A stretch of DNA of 64,000 bases from Streptomyces albidoflavus. Its GTDB lineage: Bacteria; Actinomycetota; Actinomycetes; Streptomycetales; Streptomycetaceae. Made by a program: the position numbers and the translations under genes. The DNA is taken from NCBI RefSeq assembly GCF_000719955.1, contig NZ_JOII01000016.1:68013-132012 (forward strand). The letters run 5' to 3'. The notes below the pieces were generated by a model. It did no database searches, had not been told where the DNA came from, and was given only the letters and a program-made list of their open reading frames with translations. This document shows positions 39,080-47,815 of the stretch, piece by piece (positions within the stretch are counted from its first letter, which is position 1; each line of letters opens with the position of its first letter).

Positions 39080-39805
39080 ATGCGCGTCGAGATCTGGTCC
39101 GACATCGCCTGTCCCTGGTGCTACGTAGGAAAGGCGCGGTTCGACAAGGCGCTCGCCGCCTTCCCGCACCGCGACCGGATCGAGGTCGTGCACCGCTCCT
39201 TCGAGCTGGACCCGGCCCGCCCCAAGGGCGACCCCGAGCTGGTCCTGCCGATGCTCGCCAAGAAGTACGGCATGAGCGAGGCCCAGGCCGCCGAGGCCGA
39301 GCGGAACCTCGGGCAGAACGCCGCCGCCGAGGGCCTGCCCTACCTCACCGAGGGCCGCGACCACGGCAGCACCTTCGACATGCACCGGCTGCTCCACCTC
39401 GCCAAGGCGCGCGGCCGCCAGGACGAGCTGCTCGCCGTGCTGTACCGCGCCAACTTCGCCGAGACCGCGACCGTCTTCGGCGACGACGAGCGGCTCGTCG
39501 CCCTCGCCGTCGAGGCCGGACTGGAGGAGGCCGAGGCCCGCGAGGTCCTCGCCGACGAACAGCGGTACGCCGCCGAGGTCCGCGCCGACGAGCGCGCCGC
39601 CACCGAACTGGGCGCGAGCGGCGTCCCGTTCTTCGTCCTCGACCGACGGTACGGCGTCTCCGGCGCCCAGCCCGCCGACGTCTTCACGCAGGCCCTCACC
39701 CAGGCGTGGGAGAGCCACGTCCCCGCCTCCGGGCTGGCCACCCCGGCCGGCGCCGAGGGCGGCGAAGCGTGCGGTCCCGACGGCTGCGAGGTCCCGAAGG
39801 GCTGA
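39080..39805 (+). CDS. DsbA-family oxidoreductase (FrnE-like)
   Basis: A 241-residue thioredoxin-fold protein without a signal peptide, so cytoplasmic. It has the active site Cys11-Pro-Trp-Cys14 (SDIACPWCYVGK) and the family's inserted helical domain with YLTEGRDHGSTFDMHRLLH. The cis-Pro loop is GASGVPFFVLDRRYGVSGAQP. FrnE-type proteins act in polyketide tailoring or in oxidative and metal stress, and no biosynthetic cluster is visible here. The extra C-terminal Cys pair (EACGPDGCEVPKG) is a notable tail. Confidence 0.9.
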   Translation: MRVEIWSDIACPWCYVGKARFDKALAAFPHRDRIEVVHRSFELDPARPKGDPELVLPMLAKKYGMSEAQAAEAERNLGQNAAAEGLPYLTEGRDHGSTFDMHRLLHLAKARGRQDELLAVLYRANFAETATVFGDDERLVALAVEAGLEEAEAREVLADEQRYAAEVRADERAATELGASGVPFFVLDRRYGVSGAQPADVFTQALTQAWESHVPASGLATPAGAEGGEACGPDGCEVPKG

Positions 39806-39820
39806 CCCCCGCTCCGTCCC

Positions 39821-39853
39821 GGCCCGCCACCCGCCCCGGCGGGGCGGCGGGCC
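39821..39853. terminator. Terminator after the DsbA-family gene
   Basis: GGCCCGCC and GGCGGGCC form the base of a stem that also contains CGCCCC/GGGGCG, 15 nt after the stop. Confidence 0.7.
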
Positions 39854-39930
39854 GGACCCGTACCCACCAGGGACGGTTCGGCGGTCGCCGCACCATGGAC
39901 GGCTGCCGCGCGAGGGTGCACAGTGGCCGC

Positions 39931-40980
39931 ATGGACCTCGCCCGCAGCCTGGCCGAAGACGAGTTCAAGCCCTCCCGGACGCACCTGGCGACCGCCGGCA
40001 CCGGCCTCCTGCCGCTGAGCGCGGCCCGGGCCGTGCACGAGGCGGTCGACGCCGCCGCGGCCGGCACCCCGCCCGACATGTTCGGCGCCCGGGACGCCGC
40101 CCGGGCCTCCTTCGCCCGGCTGGTGGGCGTCCCCGCCACCCGCGTCGCCACCGGATCCTCGGTGGCGACCTTCACCGGCCTGATCGCCGCCGCGCTGCCC
40201 GACGGCGCCGAAGTGCTCACCGCCGAAGGCGACTTCAGCTCGCTGGTCAACCCCTTCCACGTCCGGCCGGGAGTGAGCGTACGGACCGTGCCGCTGGAGC
40301 GGATCGCCGAGCACGTCACCGGGACGACCGACCTGGTCGCGGTCAGCGCCGTGCAGTCCGCCGACGGCCGCCGCGCCGACCTCGCCGCCGTCCGCGAGGC
40401 GGCCCGCGCCCACGGCGCCCGCACCCTGGTCGACGCCTCCCAGGCGGCCGGCTGGGACATCTTCGAGGCCGGCGCGTACGACTACACGGTGGCCGTCGGG
40501 TTCAAGTGGCTGCTCGCCCCGAAGGGCACCGCCTTCCTCACCGTCCCGCCGGAGCCCGGCACCCTGCCCCCGCTCCTCGCGGGCTGGGTCGCGGGCGACT
40601 CCCCGTTCGACAGCTGCTACGGACCCGTCACCGGCCTCGCCCCCGACGCGCGCCGCTACGACGAGAGCCCCGCCCCGCTCGTCTGGACCGGCGCGCAGCA
40701 CGCCCTCGCCCTGCTGGAGCGGATCGGCACCGAGGCCGTCGGCGCCCACGACGTGGCGCTCGCCGACCGCTTCCGGGAGCGGCTGACCCGCGCCGGACAC
40801 GCCCCCGTACCGGCCCCCGGTTCGGCCATCGTCTCCGTACCGGGGCTGGGGGAGCGGGCGGCGGCCCTCGGGGAGCGGGGGATCACCGTCTCCGACCGGG
40901 CCGGGATGCTGCGGGCCGCCTTCCACCTGTACAACACCGAGAGCGACGTCGACCGGCTGGTGGCGGCGCTCGACGGCTGA
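39931..40980 (+). CDS. Class V aminotransferase-fold PLP protein
   Basis: A 349-residue PLP enzyme of the cysteine desulfurase/kynureninase-like fold. The Schiff-base Lys is residue 192 (VGFKWLLAPKG), with the PLP-contacting DASQAAGWDIF before it. It lacks the catalytic Cys of SufS, so a lyase, isomerase or aminotransferase role is more likely than desulfuration. ATG 39931 has no ribosome site, and a CACAGT -10-like element ends a few nt upstream, suggesting a leaderless mRNA. It is convergent with marR. The substrate is unknown. Confidence 0.82.
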   Translation: MDLARSLAEDEFKPSRTHLATAGTGLLPLSAARAVHEAVDAAAAGTPPDMFGARDAARASFARLVGVPATRVATGSSVATFTGLIAAALPDGAEVLTAEGDFSSLVNPFHVRPGVSVRTVPLERIAEHVTGTTDLVAVSAVQSADGRRADLAAVREAARAHGARTLVDASQAAGWDIFEAGAYDYTVAVGFKWLLAPKGTAFLTVPPEPGTLPPLLAGWVAGDSPFDSCYGPVTGLAPDARRYDESPAPLVWTGAQHALALLERIGTEAVGAHDVALADRFRERLTRAGHAPVPAPGSAIVSVPGLGERAAALGERGITVSDRAGMLRAAFHLYNTESDVDRLVAALDG

Positions 40981-40990
40981 GCCGCGCGGG

Positions 40991-41503
40991 CTACTCCGCC
41001 TCGGGGCAGCCGCCCGCCCGGTCGCAGAGGTTGGCCTCCACCGCCGTCAGCAGGCGGAGCAGTTCGGCGCGGTCGGCGGGGGTGAGGCCGGCCAGGGCGT
41101 GCTCCTCCAGGCCGGCCCAGGCGGACTCGACCTGGCGGCTCAGCGCGCAGCTCAGCTCGGTCGCCTCGACCAGGACGGCCCGCCGGTCGGCGGGGTCGGG
41201 GGCGCGGGTGACGTGCCCGGACTGCTCCAGCCGCTGCAGGGTCTTGGTCACCGTGGAGGGGTCGAGTTCGACCGCCTTGATCAGGTCGGACTGGCGGACC
41301 GGGCCGTCCGCCTCCCAGAGGTGGCCGAGGACGATCTCCTGGCCCGGGTAGAGACCGGACTCGCGCAGCGCCCGGCCGGCGGCGGTCCGGTGCAGCCGCG
41401 CCACCCGGGTGACGAGATGGCCGACGGGCCCGCCGGGCGGGGCCGCGCCCCGCTCGGCGGGCCAGGTACAGGGGGCCTGCTCGGGGCCGGTCGCCTCGTT
41501 CAT
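40991..41503 (-). CDS. MarR-family transcriptional regulator
   Basis: A 170-residue winged-helix dimeric regulator. The DNA-binding region runs from GPVRQSDLIKAVELDPSTVTKTLQRLEQSGHV into the wing DPADRRAVLVEAT. The N-terminal 25 residues are an extra tail. Two Cys lie near the C-terminus (NLCDRAGGC), which could sense oxidants or electrophiles. GGGAGA precedes ATG 41503 at good spacing. It is divergent from an ene-reductase gene across a region with two matching palindromes, a typical MarR autorepressor/target arrangement. Confidence 0.92.
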   Translation of the reverse strand: MNEATGPEQAPCTWPAERGAAPPGGPVGHLVTRVARLHRTAAGRALRESGLYPGQEIVLGHLWEADGPVRQSDLIKAVELDPSTVTKTLQRLEQSGHVTRAPDPADRRAVLVEATELSCALSRQVESAWAGLEEHALAGLTPADRAELLRLLTAVEANLCDRAGGCPEAE

Positions 41504-41545
41504 CCACGTCTCCCGCTGGGTCGTCCTCGTCCCGGTCTCCGCCCG

Positions 41546-41611
41546 ACTATACCTTTGGTCGGCCAATGAATGGGTTACAGTGGCTCCCGGCCCCATTGAT
41601 TGGCCGACCAT
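41546..41611. promoter_or_regulatory. Divergent marR/ene-reductase promoters with paired MarR operators
   Basis: Two copies of the 12-bp palindrome TTGGYCGRCCAA occur: TTGGTCGGCCAA at 41555-41566 and TTGGCCGACCAT at 41600-41611. Together with flanking AATGGG/CCCATT they form a 20-bp inverted repeat (18 of 20 match). On the minus strand TATAGT (41551-41546) is the marR -10. On the plus strand TACAGT (41576-41581) is the ene-reductase -10. Site one overlaps the -35 regions of both promoters and site two lies just after the plus start, so one dimeric MarR could shut both promoters. Confidence 0.8.
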
Positions 41612-41673
41612 GCAATGCGTCGGCCGGGCCCCGCTCTGCCCGGAACCGCCCGTTCCCCCACTGGAGACCGCCC

Positions 41674-42735
41674 GTGAGCACTGCCTTCGAGCCCCTCGAC
41701 CTGTCCGGCACCAAGCTCCCGCACCGCATCGCCATGGCCCCCATGACCCGCAGCCGCTCCGGCGCGGCGGGGGCGCCGACGGCGCTCATGGCCGAGTACT
41801 ACGCGCAGCGTGCCTCGGCCGCCCTGATCGTCACCGAGGGCATCCAGCCCTCCGCCGTCGGCCAGGGGTACCCGGACACCCCCGGACTCCATTCGGCCGA
41901 ACAGGTGACGGGGTGGCGCGCGGTCACCTCCGCCGTGCACGCCGCGGGCGGCCGGATCTTCGCCCAGCTCATGCACGCCGGCCGGATCGGCCACCCCTCG
42001 CTGCTGCCGGAGGGCGAGGTCAACGTCGCCCCCTCGGCGGTCGCCGCCACGGGCCAGGTGTACACCGCCGAGGGACCGCAGGACTTCGTCACCCCGCGTG
42101 AGCTGACCGACGAGGAGATCCGCGCCACCCTCGCCGACTACGTCACGGCCGCCCGCAACGCGGTCGACGCCGGTTTCGACGGGGTCGAGCTGCACGGAGC
42201 CAACGGGTATCTGATCCACCAGTTCCTCGCCCCCGGCTCCAACCGCCGCACCGACGGCTGGGGCGGCTCGGTCGAGGGCCGCATCCGGTTCGCCGCCGAG
42301 GTCACCGAGGCGGTCGTCGCCGAGATCGGCGCCGCCAGGACCGCCCTGCGCCTCTCGCCCGGCAACGCCTTCAACAGCATCGAGGAGCCCGAGCCGGAGC
42401 CGGAGTACACCGCGCTGGTCGCCCGGATCGCCCCGCTCGGCCTCGCCTACCTGCACCTCGCCGAGGACGGCCCCGCCCGCCGGGCGCTCATCCTGCGCCT
42501 GCGCGAGCTCTTCGACGGCCCGCTGATGCTCAACCCGGCCGACAGCCCGACCGGTCCCGAGGCGCTGGCCCTGGTCGAGGAGGGCACCGCCGACCTGGTC
42601 AGCAACGGCCAGCTCTTCCTGGCCAACCCCGACCTGCCCGCGCGACTGCGCGCCGGGGGGCCGTTCAACGAGGCCCGGCGCGCCACGATGTACGGCGGCG
42701 GGGCCGAGGGGTACACCGACTACCCGGCGCTCTGA
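41674..42735 (+). CDS. Old Yellow Enzyme-family alkene reductase
   Basis: A 353-residue FMN-dependent NAD(P)H:flavin oxidoreductase that reduces activated C=C bonds of electrophiles such as enones and quinones. It has MAPMTRSRS at the FMN site, QLMHAGRIGH, the substrate-anchoring HGANGYLIHQFL (His and Asn), and NRRTDGWGGSVEGRIRF. GTG 41674 has TGGAG upstream. The frame is open to 41566, but that would run through the operator and promoter. It is controlled, by inference, by the divergent MarR, suggesting an electrophile-response pair. Confidence 0.93.
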   Translation: MSTAFEPLDLSGTKLPHRIAMAPMTRSRSGAAGAPTALMAEYYAQRASAALIVTEGIQPSAVGQGYPDTPGLHSAEQVTGWRAVTSAVHAAGGRIFAQLMHAGRIGHPSLLPEGEVNVAPSAVAATGQVYTAEGPQDFVTPRELTDEEIRATLADYVTAARNAVDAGFDGVELHGANGYLIHQFLAPGSNRRTDGWGGSVEGRIRFAAEVTEAVVAEIGAARTALRLSPGNAFNSIEEPEPEPEYTALVARIAPLGLAYLHLAEDGPARRALILRLRELFDGPLMLNPADSPTGPEALALVEEGTADLVSNGQLFLANPDLPARLRAGGPFNEARRATMYGGGAEGYTDYPAL

Positions 42736-42773
42736 CCCGCGCGCGGGCGGAGAAGGCCCGTGAAACGCAACCG

Positions 42774-42808
42774 GACCGGGAGCGGCCCGCCTGTGGCCGC
42801 CCCCGGTC
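42774..42808. terminator. Terminator between the ene-reductase and ectD
   Basis: GACCGGG and GCGGCC on the left pair with GGCCGC and CCCGGTC on the right, with a one-base bulge, between two convergent genes. A second small hairpin (GAGCC/GGCTC, 42844-42862) lies nearer ectD. Confidence 0.75.
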
Positions 42809-42908
42809 CCGTGGCCCGGGCGCCGTGTGCGCCGGTGCGTGATGAGCCCGCTGTCAGCGGCTCGTCCGGTGCGCCTGCTCCACCTGGGTGAAGCGGGGCG
42901 TCACCGGC

Positions 42909-43805
42909 TCACCTCACCGGAGTGAAGTCACGCGCCCCGATGAACTCCGGACGCCGCACCGGCGCCGCGAAGGGCTCCTCAGCAGCGTTGTCGACGCTGT
43001 TGAAGACGATGAACACGTTGCTGCGCGGGTACGGGGTGATGTTGTCCCCGGAGCCGTGCATGGCGTTGCAGTCGAACCAGGTGGCCGACCCGGCCTTGCC
43101 CGTGAAGAGCTTGATGCCGTGGCGGTCGGCGAACTCGGTCAGCACCTCGTCGGAGGGGATGCCCGCGTCCTGCATCTGGAGGGACCGCTTGTAGTTGTCC
43201 TTCGGCGTCACGCCGTTGCACCCCACGTACGTGCGGTGCGACCCCGGCATGATCATGAGGCCGCCGTTGGTGTCGTAGTTCTCGGTCAGCGCGATCGAGA
43301 CGGACACCGCGCGCATCCTCGGCAGCCCGTCCTCGGCGTGCCAGGTCTCGAAGTCCGAGTGCCAGTAGAAGCCGGAGGCGCCGAAGCCGGGCTTCACGTT
43401 GATCCGGGACTGGTGGACGTAGACGTCCGAGCCGAGGATCTGCCGGGCGCGGCCCAGCAGCCGCTCGTCACGGACCAGGCCGGCGAAGATCTCGCTGATC
43501 TTGTGGATCTCGAAGACGGAGCGGACCTTCTCCGACTTGGGCTCCACGATGGCCCGCTCGTCGGCCCGGATGAGCGGGTCGGCGACCAGCCGGTCCAGTT
43601 CCGACCGGTAGACGCTGACCTCCTCGGGGGTGATCAGCTCCTCGACGGCGAGGAAGCCGTTGTCCTCGTACGACTGCAGGTCGGACCGCGTAATGGGTCC
43701 AGGGGCGTCCTGCGGGGACCACACCACGGGGTCCTTGCGCGGGATCGTCACCTCGGTTGCAGTCCGGCTCGGGTAGAGATCGGTGCGTTCCGACGCGACA
43801 GTCAT
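42909..43805 (-). CDS. ectD: Ectoine hydroxylase
   Basis: Fe(II)/2-oxoglutarate dioxygenase that turns ectoine into 5-hydroxyectoine, a compatible solute that also protects against heat and drying. The 298-residue protein carries the iron ligands His149, Asp151 (YWHSDFETWH) and His250 (FDCNAMHGSGDN), plus the ectoine-binding VHQSRINVKPGFG segment. It is the last gene of ectABCD, 3 nt after ectC. Confidence 0.96.
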   Translation of the reverse strand: MTVASERTDLYPSRTATEVTIPRKDPVVWSPQDAPGPITRSDLQSYEDNGFLAVEELITPEEVSVYRSELDRLVADPLIRADERAIVEPKSEKVRSVFEIHKISEIFAGLVRDERLLGRARQILGSDVYVHQSRINVKPGFGASGFYWHSDFETWHAEDGLPRMRAVSVSIALTENYDTNGGLMIMPGSHRTYVGCNGVTPKDNYKRSLQMQDAGIPSDEVLTEFADRHGIKLFTGKAGSATWFDCNAMHGSGDNITPYPRSNVFIVFNSVDNAAEEPFAAPVRRPEFIGARDFTPVR

Positions 43806-43808
43806 GAC

Positions 43809-44207
43809 TCAGTCCTCCTCGGTCAGCAGCGGGTAGACGCCGTTCTCGTCGTGGTCCTCCCGTCCGGTCACAGGAGGGTTGAAGACGCAGACGCAGCGAA
43901 AATCTGTCTTCGGCCTCAGGGTGTGCTTTTCGTGGCCGTTCAGCAAGTACATGGTGCCGGGCTCGATCCAGTGGGTCTCGCCCGTCTCGCGGTTGGTCAG
44001 CTCGGCCTCACCCTCGACGCAGAGCACGGCCTCGATGTGGTTGGCGTACCACATGTCGGTCTCGGTGCCCGCGTAGAGGATGGTCTCGTGCAGCGAGAAA
44101 CCGACCTTCTCCTTGGCGAGCACGATGCGCTTGCTCTCCCAGGTGCCGGACGCCGACTTGACGTGCCGGTCGGTGTTCTCGATGTCCTTGAACGATCGGA
44201 CGATCAC
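43809..44207 (-). CDS. ectC: L-ectoine synthase
   Basis: Cyclises N-gamma-acetyl-diaminobutyrate to ectoine. The 132-residue cupin protein starts [23 protein letters not shown], a very conserved EctC N-terminus. It has [25 protein letters not shown] with the metal-binding residues and ends near [12 protein letters not shown]. It is third in the operon, 34 nt after ectB. Confidence 0.97.
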   Translation of the reverse strand: MIVRSFKDIENTDRHVKSASGTWESKRIVLAKEKVGFSLHETILYAGTETDMWYANHIEAVLCVEGEAELTNRETGETHWIEPGTMYLLNGHEKHTLRPKTDFRCVCVFNPPVTGREDHDENGVYPLLTEED

Positions 44208-44241
44208 AGTGTGGTCGTGCCCTTTCTTCCGTCGTTGTGTG

Positions 44242-45513
44242 TCAGGCCGTCTCTCGGACGGCGCGGGCGAGGATGCGCAGACCCTCGTCCAGCTCGTCCG
44301 GGCTCACGGTGAGCGGCGGCAGCAGCTTGACCACCTCGCTCTCCGGCCCGGAAGTCTCGACCAGCAGACCCAGCTCGAAGGCGCGCTTGGAGACGGCGCC
44401 CGCGCGGGACTTGTCGGCGAACTCCATGCCCCAGACCAGGCCCCGGCCGCGGACGGAGACGATGGCCTCGCCGCCGTGCTCGTCGAGGATGGCGGTGAGC
44501 GCCTGCTCGACCTGCTCACCCCGGGCGAGGGTCTGCTTCTCCATCTGGCCGTCGCTCCAGTACGCGTCCAGCGCGGCGGCGGCGGTGACGAAGGCCGGGT
44601 TGTTGCCCCGGAAGGTGCCGTTGTGCTCGCCCGGCTCCCAGATGTCCAGCTCCGGCTTGAACAGGCAGAGCGACATGGGCATGCCGTAGCCGCCGATGGA
44701 CTTCGACAGGGTGACGATGTCCGGGGTGATGCCCGCCTCCTCGAAGGAGAAGAACGGGCCGGTGCGGCCGCAGCCCATCTGGATGTCGTCGACGATCAGC
44801 AGCATGTCGCGGCGCTTGCACAGGTCGGCGAGGGCGCGCAGCCACTCGGGGCGGGCCACGTTGATGCCGCCCTCGCCCTGGATGGTCTCGACGATGACCG
44901 CGGCGGGGGTGTTGAGGCCCGAGCCCTGGTCCTCCAGCAGCCGCTCGAACCAGAGGAAGTCCTGCACGGTGCCGTCGAAGTAGTTGTCGAACGGCATCGG
45001 CGTGCCGTGCACCAGCGGGATGCCGGCCCCGGCGCGCTTGAAGGCGTTGCCGGTCACGGCGAGCGAGCCCAGCGACATGCCGTGGAAGGCGTTGGTGAAG
45101 GAGACGATGGACTCGCGGCCCTTGACCTTGCGGGCCAGCTTCAGCGCCGACTCGACGGCGTTGGTGCCCGTCGGGCCGGGGAACATGACCTTGTACGGCA
45201 GGTCACGCGGGCGCAGCAGCACGTTCTGGAAGGTCTCCAGGAACGCGCGCTTGGCGGTGGTGCCCATGTCCAGGCCGTGGGTGATGCCGTCGCGCTCGAT
45301 GTAGTCGATCAGCGCGCGTTTCAGCACCGGGTTGTTGTGGCCGTAGTTGAGGGCGCCGGCGCCGGCGAAGAAGTCGAGGTAGGTGTGGCCGTCCTCGTCG
45401 TACAGGTAGCTGCCCTGGGCCCGGTCGAAGACGGCGGGCCAGCTGCGGCAGTAGCTCCGTACCTCCGACTCAAGGGTCTCGAAGACGCTCAGGGCGGGCG
45501 GGGTGATGGTCAC
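44242..45513 (-). CDS. ectB: Diaminobutyrate--2-oxoglutarate transaminase
   Basis: First ectoine step: aspartate semialdehyde plus glutamate gives L-2,4-diaminobutyrate. The 423-residue class III aminotransferase has [15 protein letters not shown], the PLP Asp in [14 protein letters not shown], and the Schiff-base Lys in [10 protein letters not shown]. The ATG start fits the EctB length. A 120-nt gap separates it from ectA. Confidence 0.97.
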   Translation of the reverse strand: MTITPPALSVFETLESEVRSYCRSWPAVFDRAQGSYLYDEDGHTYLDFFAGAGALNYGHNNPVLKRALIDYIERDGITHGLDMGTTAKRAFLETFQNVLLRPRDLPYKVMFPGPTGTNAVESALKLARKVKGRESIVSFTNAFHGMSLGSLAVTGNAFKRAGAGIPLVHGTPMPFDNYFDGTVQDFLWFERLLEDQGSGLNTPAAVIVETIQGEGGINVARPEWLRALADLCKRRDMLLIVDDIQMGCGRTGPFFSFEEAGITPDIVTLSKSIGGYGMPMSLCLFKPELDIWEPGEHNGTFRGNNPAFVTAAAALDAYWSDGQMEKQTLARGEQVEQALTAILDEHGGEAIVSVRGRGLVWGMEFADKSRAGAVSKRAFELGLLVETSGPESEVVKLLPPLTVSPDELDEGLRILARAVRETA

Positions 45514-45633
45514 GACTGCTCTCCTGGGAGATGGGGGGTGAAGCGGGGCGGAAGTCAGGGATACGTGCGGAAGGGCGGCCGGGGGCTTGCCTTCCGGCCG
45601 GACCTGGAGTTGCTGTGCGGGCGTTCGCGCTGG

Positions 45634-46182
45634 TCAGTCGGTGAACGGTCCGATGCGGTACAGCACCTCGGGGTCGTGCCCCCCGTCGGGGAAGAGCCCG
45701 GCACCGAAGAGGACCTCGCGCTCCAGCTCGGCGCCGTGGCGCTTGGCGTAGGAGGTGAAGAGGCGCTCGGAGGGCGTGTTGCCCGGGGTGATGGTGGTCT
45801 CGATCCCGTCCAGCCGCCCCTTCTCACGGAGCAGGTCGGTGAGCCCGTCCAGCAGGGCGGCGGCGAGGCCCCGCCCGCGCTGCGAGGCGTCCACGGCGAC
45901 CTGCCAGACGACGAGGGTGTGAGGGCGCTCGGGCCGGAAGTATCCGGTCACGAACCCGACCGGCTCGCCGGCGGCGTCGCGTGCCACCACGGAGGTGCCG
46001 GCGAAGTCGCGACACCACAGGAGGTAGCTGTAGGAGGAGTTGAGGTCGAGGGTGCGCGAGTCGCGGGCGATACGCCAGATGGCTGCCCCGTCCTCGACGC
46101 CCGGGTGGTCCAGGCGCAAATCCTCTGGCATTTCCTTCATGGTGGATCGGCCACGTTCAAGGTCGGCTTGTGCGGCGGTCAT
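45634..46182 (-). CDS. ectA: L-2,4-diaminobutyrate N-gamma-acetyltransferase
   Basis: GNAT enzyme that acetylates diaminobutyrate for ectoine synthesis. The 182-residue protein has LDLNSSYSYLLWCRDF, typical of EctA, and the acetyl-CoA loop VAVDASQRGRGLAAALL. ATG 46182 is chosen; an alternative ATG at 46140 would cut a poorly conserved N-terminus. A TAAATT -10-like element on the minus strand (46196-46191) ends 8 nt before ATG, so the mRNA has little or no leader. It heads ectABCD. Confidence 0.95.
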   Translation of the reverse strand: MTAAQADLERGRSTMKEMPEDLRLDHPGVEDGAAIWRIARDSRTLDLNSSYSYLLWCRDFAGTSVVARDAAGEPVGFVTGYFRPERPHTLVVWQVAVDASQRGRGLAAALLDGLTDLLREKGRLDGIETTITPGNTPSERLFTSYAKRHGAELEREVLFGAGLFPDGGHDPEVLYRIGPFTD

Positions 46183-46190
46183 GCAAATTG

Positions 46191-46196
46191 AATTTA
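46191..46196 (-). promoter_or_regulatory. -10 element of the ectABCD promoter
   Basis: TAAATT read on the minus strand lies 8 nt before the ectA ATG in an AT-rich patch that is exceptional for this window. No standard -35 is visible at 16-19 nt, so an alternative sigma factor or activator is possible. Confidence 0.4.
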
Positions 46197-46347
46197 CCGA
46201 TCCACTCTGAAAAATGCATCGCGGGTCGGGGTTACATGGCAGCGCTTTCTGTGTTATCGGGCGCGGGGGTGCGCCTGCGCGAACGACCGCCTGAAGATGG
46301 TGATTTGTCCAGGATGTAAGCCGCGAAACGGTCACGGTGTGGAGTCA

Positions 46348-46374
46348 GTCACAAGTGCGTAACGCACGCGTGAC
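46348..46374. promoter_or_regulatory. 27-bp nested palindrome upstream of ectA
   Basis: GTCAC-AA-GTGCGT-A-ACGCAC-GC-GTGAC: an outer 5-bp and inner 6-bp inverted repeat around a single central base. It lies 166 nt upstream of ectA in a non-coding, relatively AT-rich region (46183-46625) that holds no convincing gene. It is a likely operator or a small RNA hairpin. Confidence 0.5.
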
Positions 46375-46570
46375 GCGTCCGAATTACGCGGTTTCGGTGT
46401 CCGGAAAATCGATGCGTTTAGCTTCGGGGAGAGCGGGCAGACGAATAGGGGAAGGTGAGTGCGAAAGAATTCGGAATTCCCTGTAATAGGTCTACCGATT
46501 AAGAATATCGTTCGCTGTCCGCGCCGAAGTCGGTGCGGACTTCGCTGTGCCCGGGAACGGAAAAGCGCGA

Positions 46571-46614
46571 CGGGCCGCCCCGCGCACGGCGTGCGCCGCG
46601 CACCGGACGGCCCG
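46571..46614 (-). terminator. Terminator after the 46626-47753 aminotransferase
   Basis: CGGGCCG at 46571-46577 and CGGCCCG at 46608-46614 close a stem with an internal CGCGCAC/GTGCGCC-type helix, 12 nt beyond the stop on the minus strand. A smaller CGAAGTC/GACTTCG hairpin follows at about 46527-46547. Confidence 0.65.
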
Positions 46615-46625
46615 CCGGGGCCGGA

Positions 46626-47753
46626 TCAGCCCGCGGGGCGCTCCCAGGCTGCGGTCGCCGCGCGCCGCGCCGCGTCCGGGTCGACCGACCGGCCCGTGAG
46701 GTCGGTCAGCGCCGCCCCCAGCGCGGAGAGGGAGGAGTGGACCGTGGAGCCGGCCGCGGCCGTGCCGTAGTGGTTGACCCGGATCATCTCCTTGGCCAGC
46801 GACCCGCCGCCCGCCACCAGCGGCAGCACCGGGTCCGCCGCCAGCGCCCGCGCCACCAGCTCCGAGGCGTCCACGCCCTCCGGTGCCCGCAGCGTGGTCG
46901 CCACCGGCGCCGCGTGGCGCGCCTCGCGGACGTACGGCGCGAATCCGCCGCCGAGCGCCTTCACGCCGGCCCGGGTGGCCGCCGCCGCCCGGGTGTGCCG
47001 GCCGATCACCGTCTCCAGACCCTCGTCCTCGATCCGCTCCACACACGCCTGGAGCGCCACCATCTCCAGCTGGGCGGGGGCGTGCAGCAGGGCGGTGCGC
47101 CCGGCGTCGATCCACCGCTCCTTCCAGTCCAGCAGCGAGAGGTACGAGCGGCGCGGCGCCTGCGGGTTGGCCGCCATCCGCTGCCAGGCCCGCTCGCTCA
47201 CCGAGACCGCCGAGACGCCGGCGGGGCCGCCCATCGCCTTCTGGGCGCCGATCACGCAGAGGTCCACGCCCCAGGCGTCGGGCAGCAGCGGCTCGGCGCC
47301 GACCGAGGCCACCGCGTCCACCATGAAGAGCGCGCCGTGCTCGCGCACCACCCGGCCGATCTCGGCCACCGGGTTGGTGTTGCCGGTCGCGGCCTCGGCG
47401 TGGACCAGCGAGACGAAGCTGATCTCCGGGTGCTCCGCCAGCGCCTCGGCGACCTGGTCGGCGCCGACCGCCGCGTCGTAGGGCACCGCCAGGTCGACCA
47501 CGCGCGCCCCGCAGTCGCGCAGCCAGTCGCCGAAGGTCTGCCCGTACGGGCCGGTGATCACGTTGAGGGCGGTGGTGTCCGGGCCCGCCACGCCGCGGAT
47601 GCAGCCCTCCAGCGGCAGCAGCGCCTCACCCTGGGTGATGACGACGTCCTGCGCGGTGGAGAGCAGCGCCGCGACGCGGCGCTCGATGTTCGCGAAATGC
47701 GCGGCGGTCAGCGGGGTCAGGTCCAGGAGGGGGTGCGTCACGGTGGTGCTCAT
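46626..47753 (-). CDS. Alanine-glyoxylate/serine-pyruvate-type class V aminotransferase
   Basis: A 375-residue PLP enzyme with the SGAT/AGAT family pattern: TQGEALLPLEGCIRGV, NVITGPYGQTFGDWL, SLVHAEAATGNTNPVAEIG, DAVASVGAEPLLPDAWGVD and the Schiff-base Lys in VIGAQKAMGGPAGVSAV. Members use alanine, serine or aminoethylphosphonate. Nothing nearby selects one. ATG 47753 lacks a clear ribosome site. It is divergent from an amidohydrolase gene across only 62 nt, so the two promoters must overlap. Confidence 0.85.
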   Translation of the reverse strand: MSTTVTHPLLDLTPLTAAHFANIERRVAALLSTAQDVVITQGEALLPLEGCIRGVAGPDTTALNVITGPYGQTFGDWLRDCGARVVDLAVPYDAAVGADQVAEALAEHPEISFVSLVHAEAATGNTNPVAEIGRVVREHGALFMVDAVASVGAEPLLPDAWGVDLCVIGAQKAMGGPAGVSAVSVSERAWQRMAANPQAPRRSYLSLLDWKERWIDAGRTALLHAPAQLEMVALQACVERIEDEGLETVIGRHTRAAAATRAGVKALGGGFAPYVREARHAAPVATTLRAPEGVDASELVARALAADPVLPLVAGGGSLAKEMIRVNHYGTAAAGSTVHSSLSALGAALTDLTGRSVDPDAARRAATAAWERPAG

Positions 47754-47802
47754 TTCGCCGGTCGATCGTCGGGCTGCCGGTCCGAGCGTACCCACCGGGT
47801 CC

Positions 47803-47808
47803 TACGCT
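47803..47808 (+). promoter_or_regulatory. -10 element for a leaderless amidohydrolase mRNA
   Basis: TACGCT ends 7 nt before ATG 47816, with no ribosome site, so the transcript should start at the ATG. Confidence 0.5.
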
Positions 47809-47815
47809 GCCGTGC

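Noticed and set aside
39931..40980. A second cysteine desulfurase.
   Set aside because: The fold and PLP lysine fit, but the catalytic Cys loop of SufS/IscS is missing.
46459..46770. A 103-codon plus-strand frame starting in the AT-rich region before ectA.
   Set aside because: The purine-rich site is too close to its GTG, and two-thirds of the frame is antisense to a terminator and the end of the aminotransferase gene.
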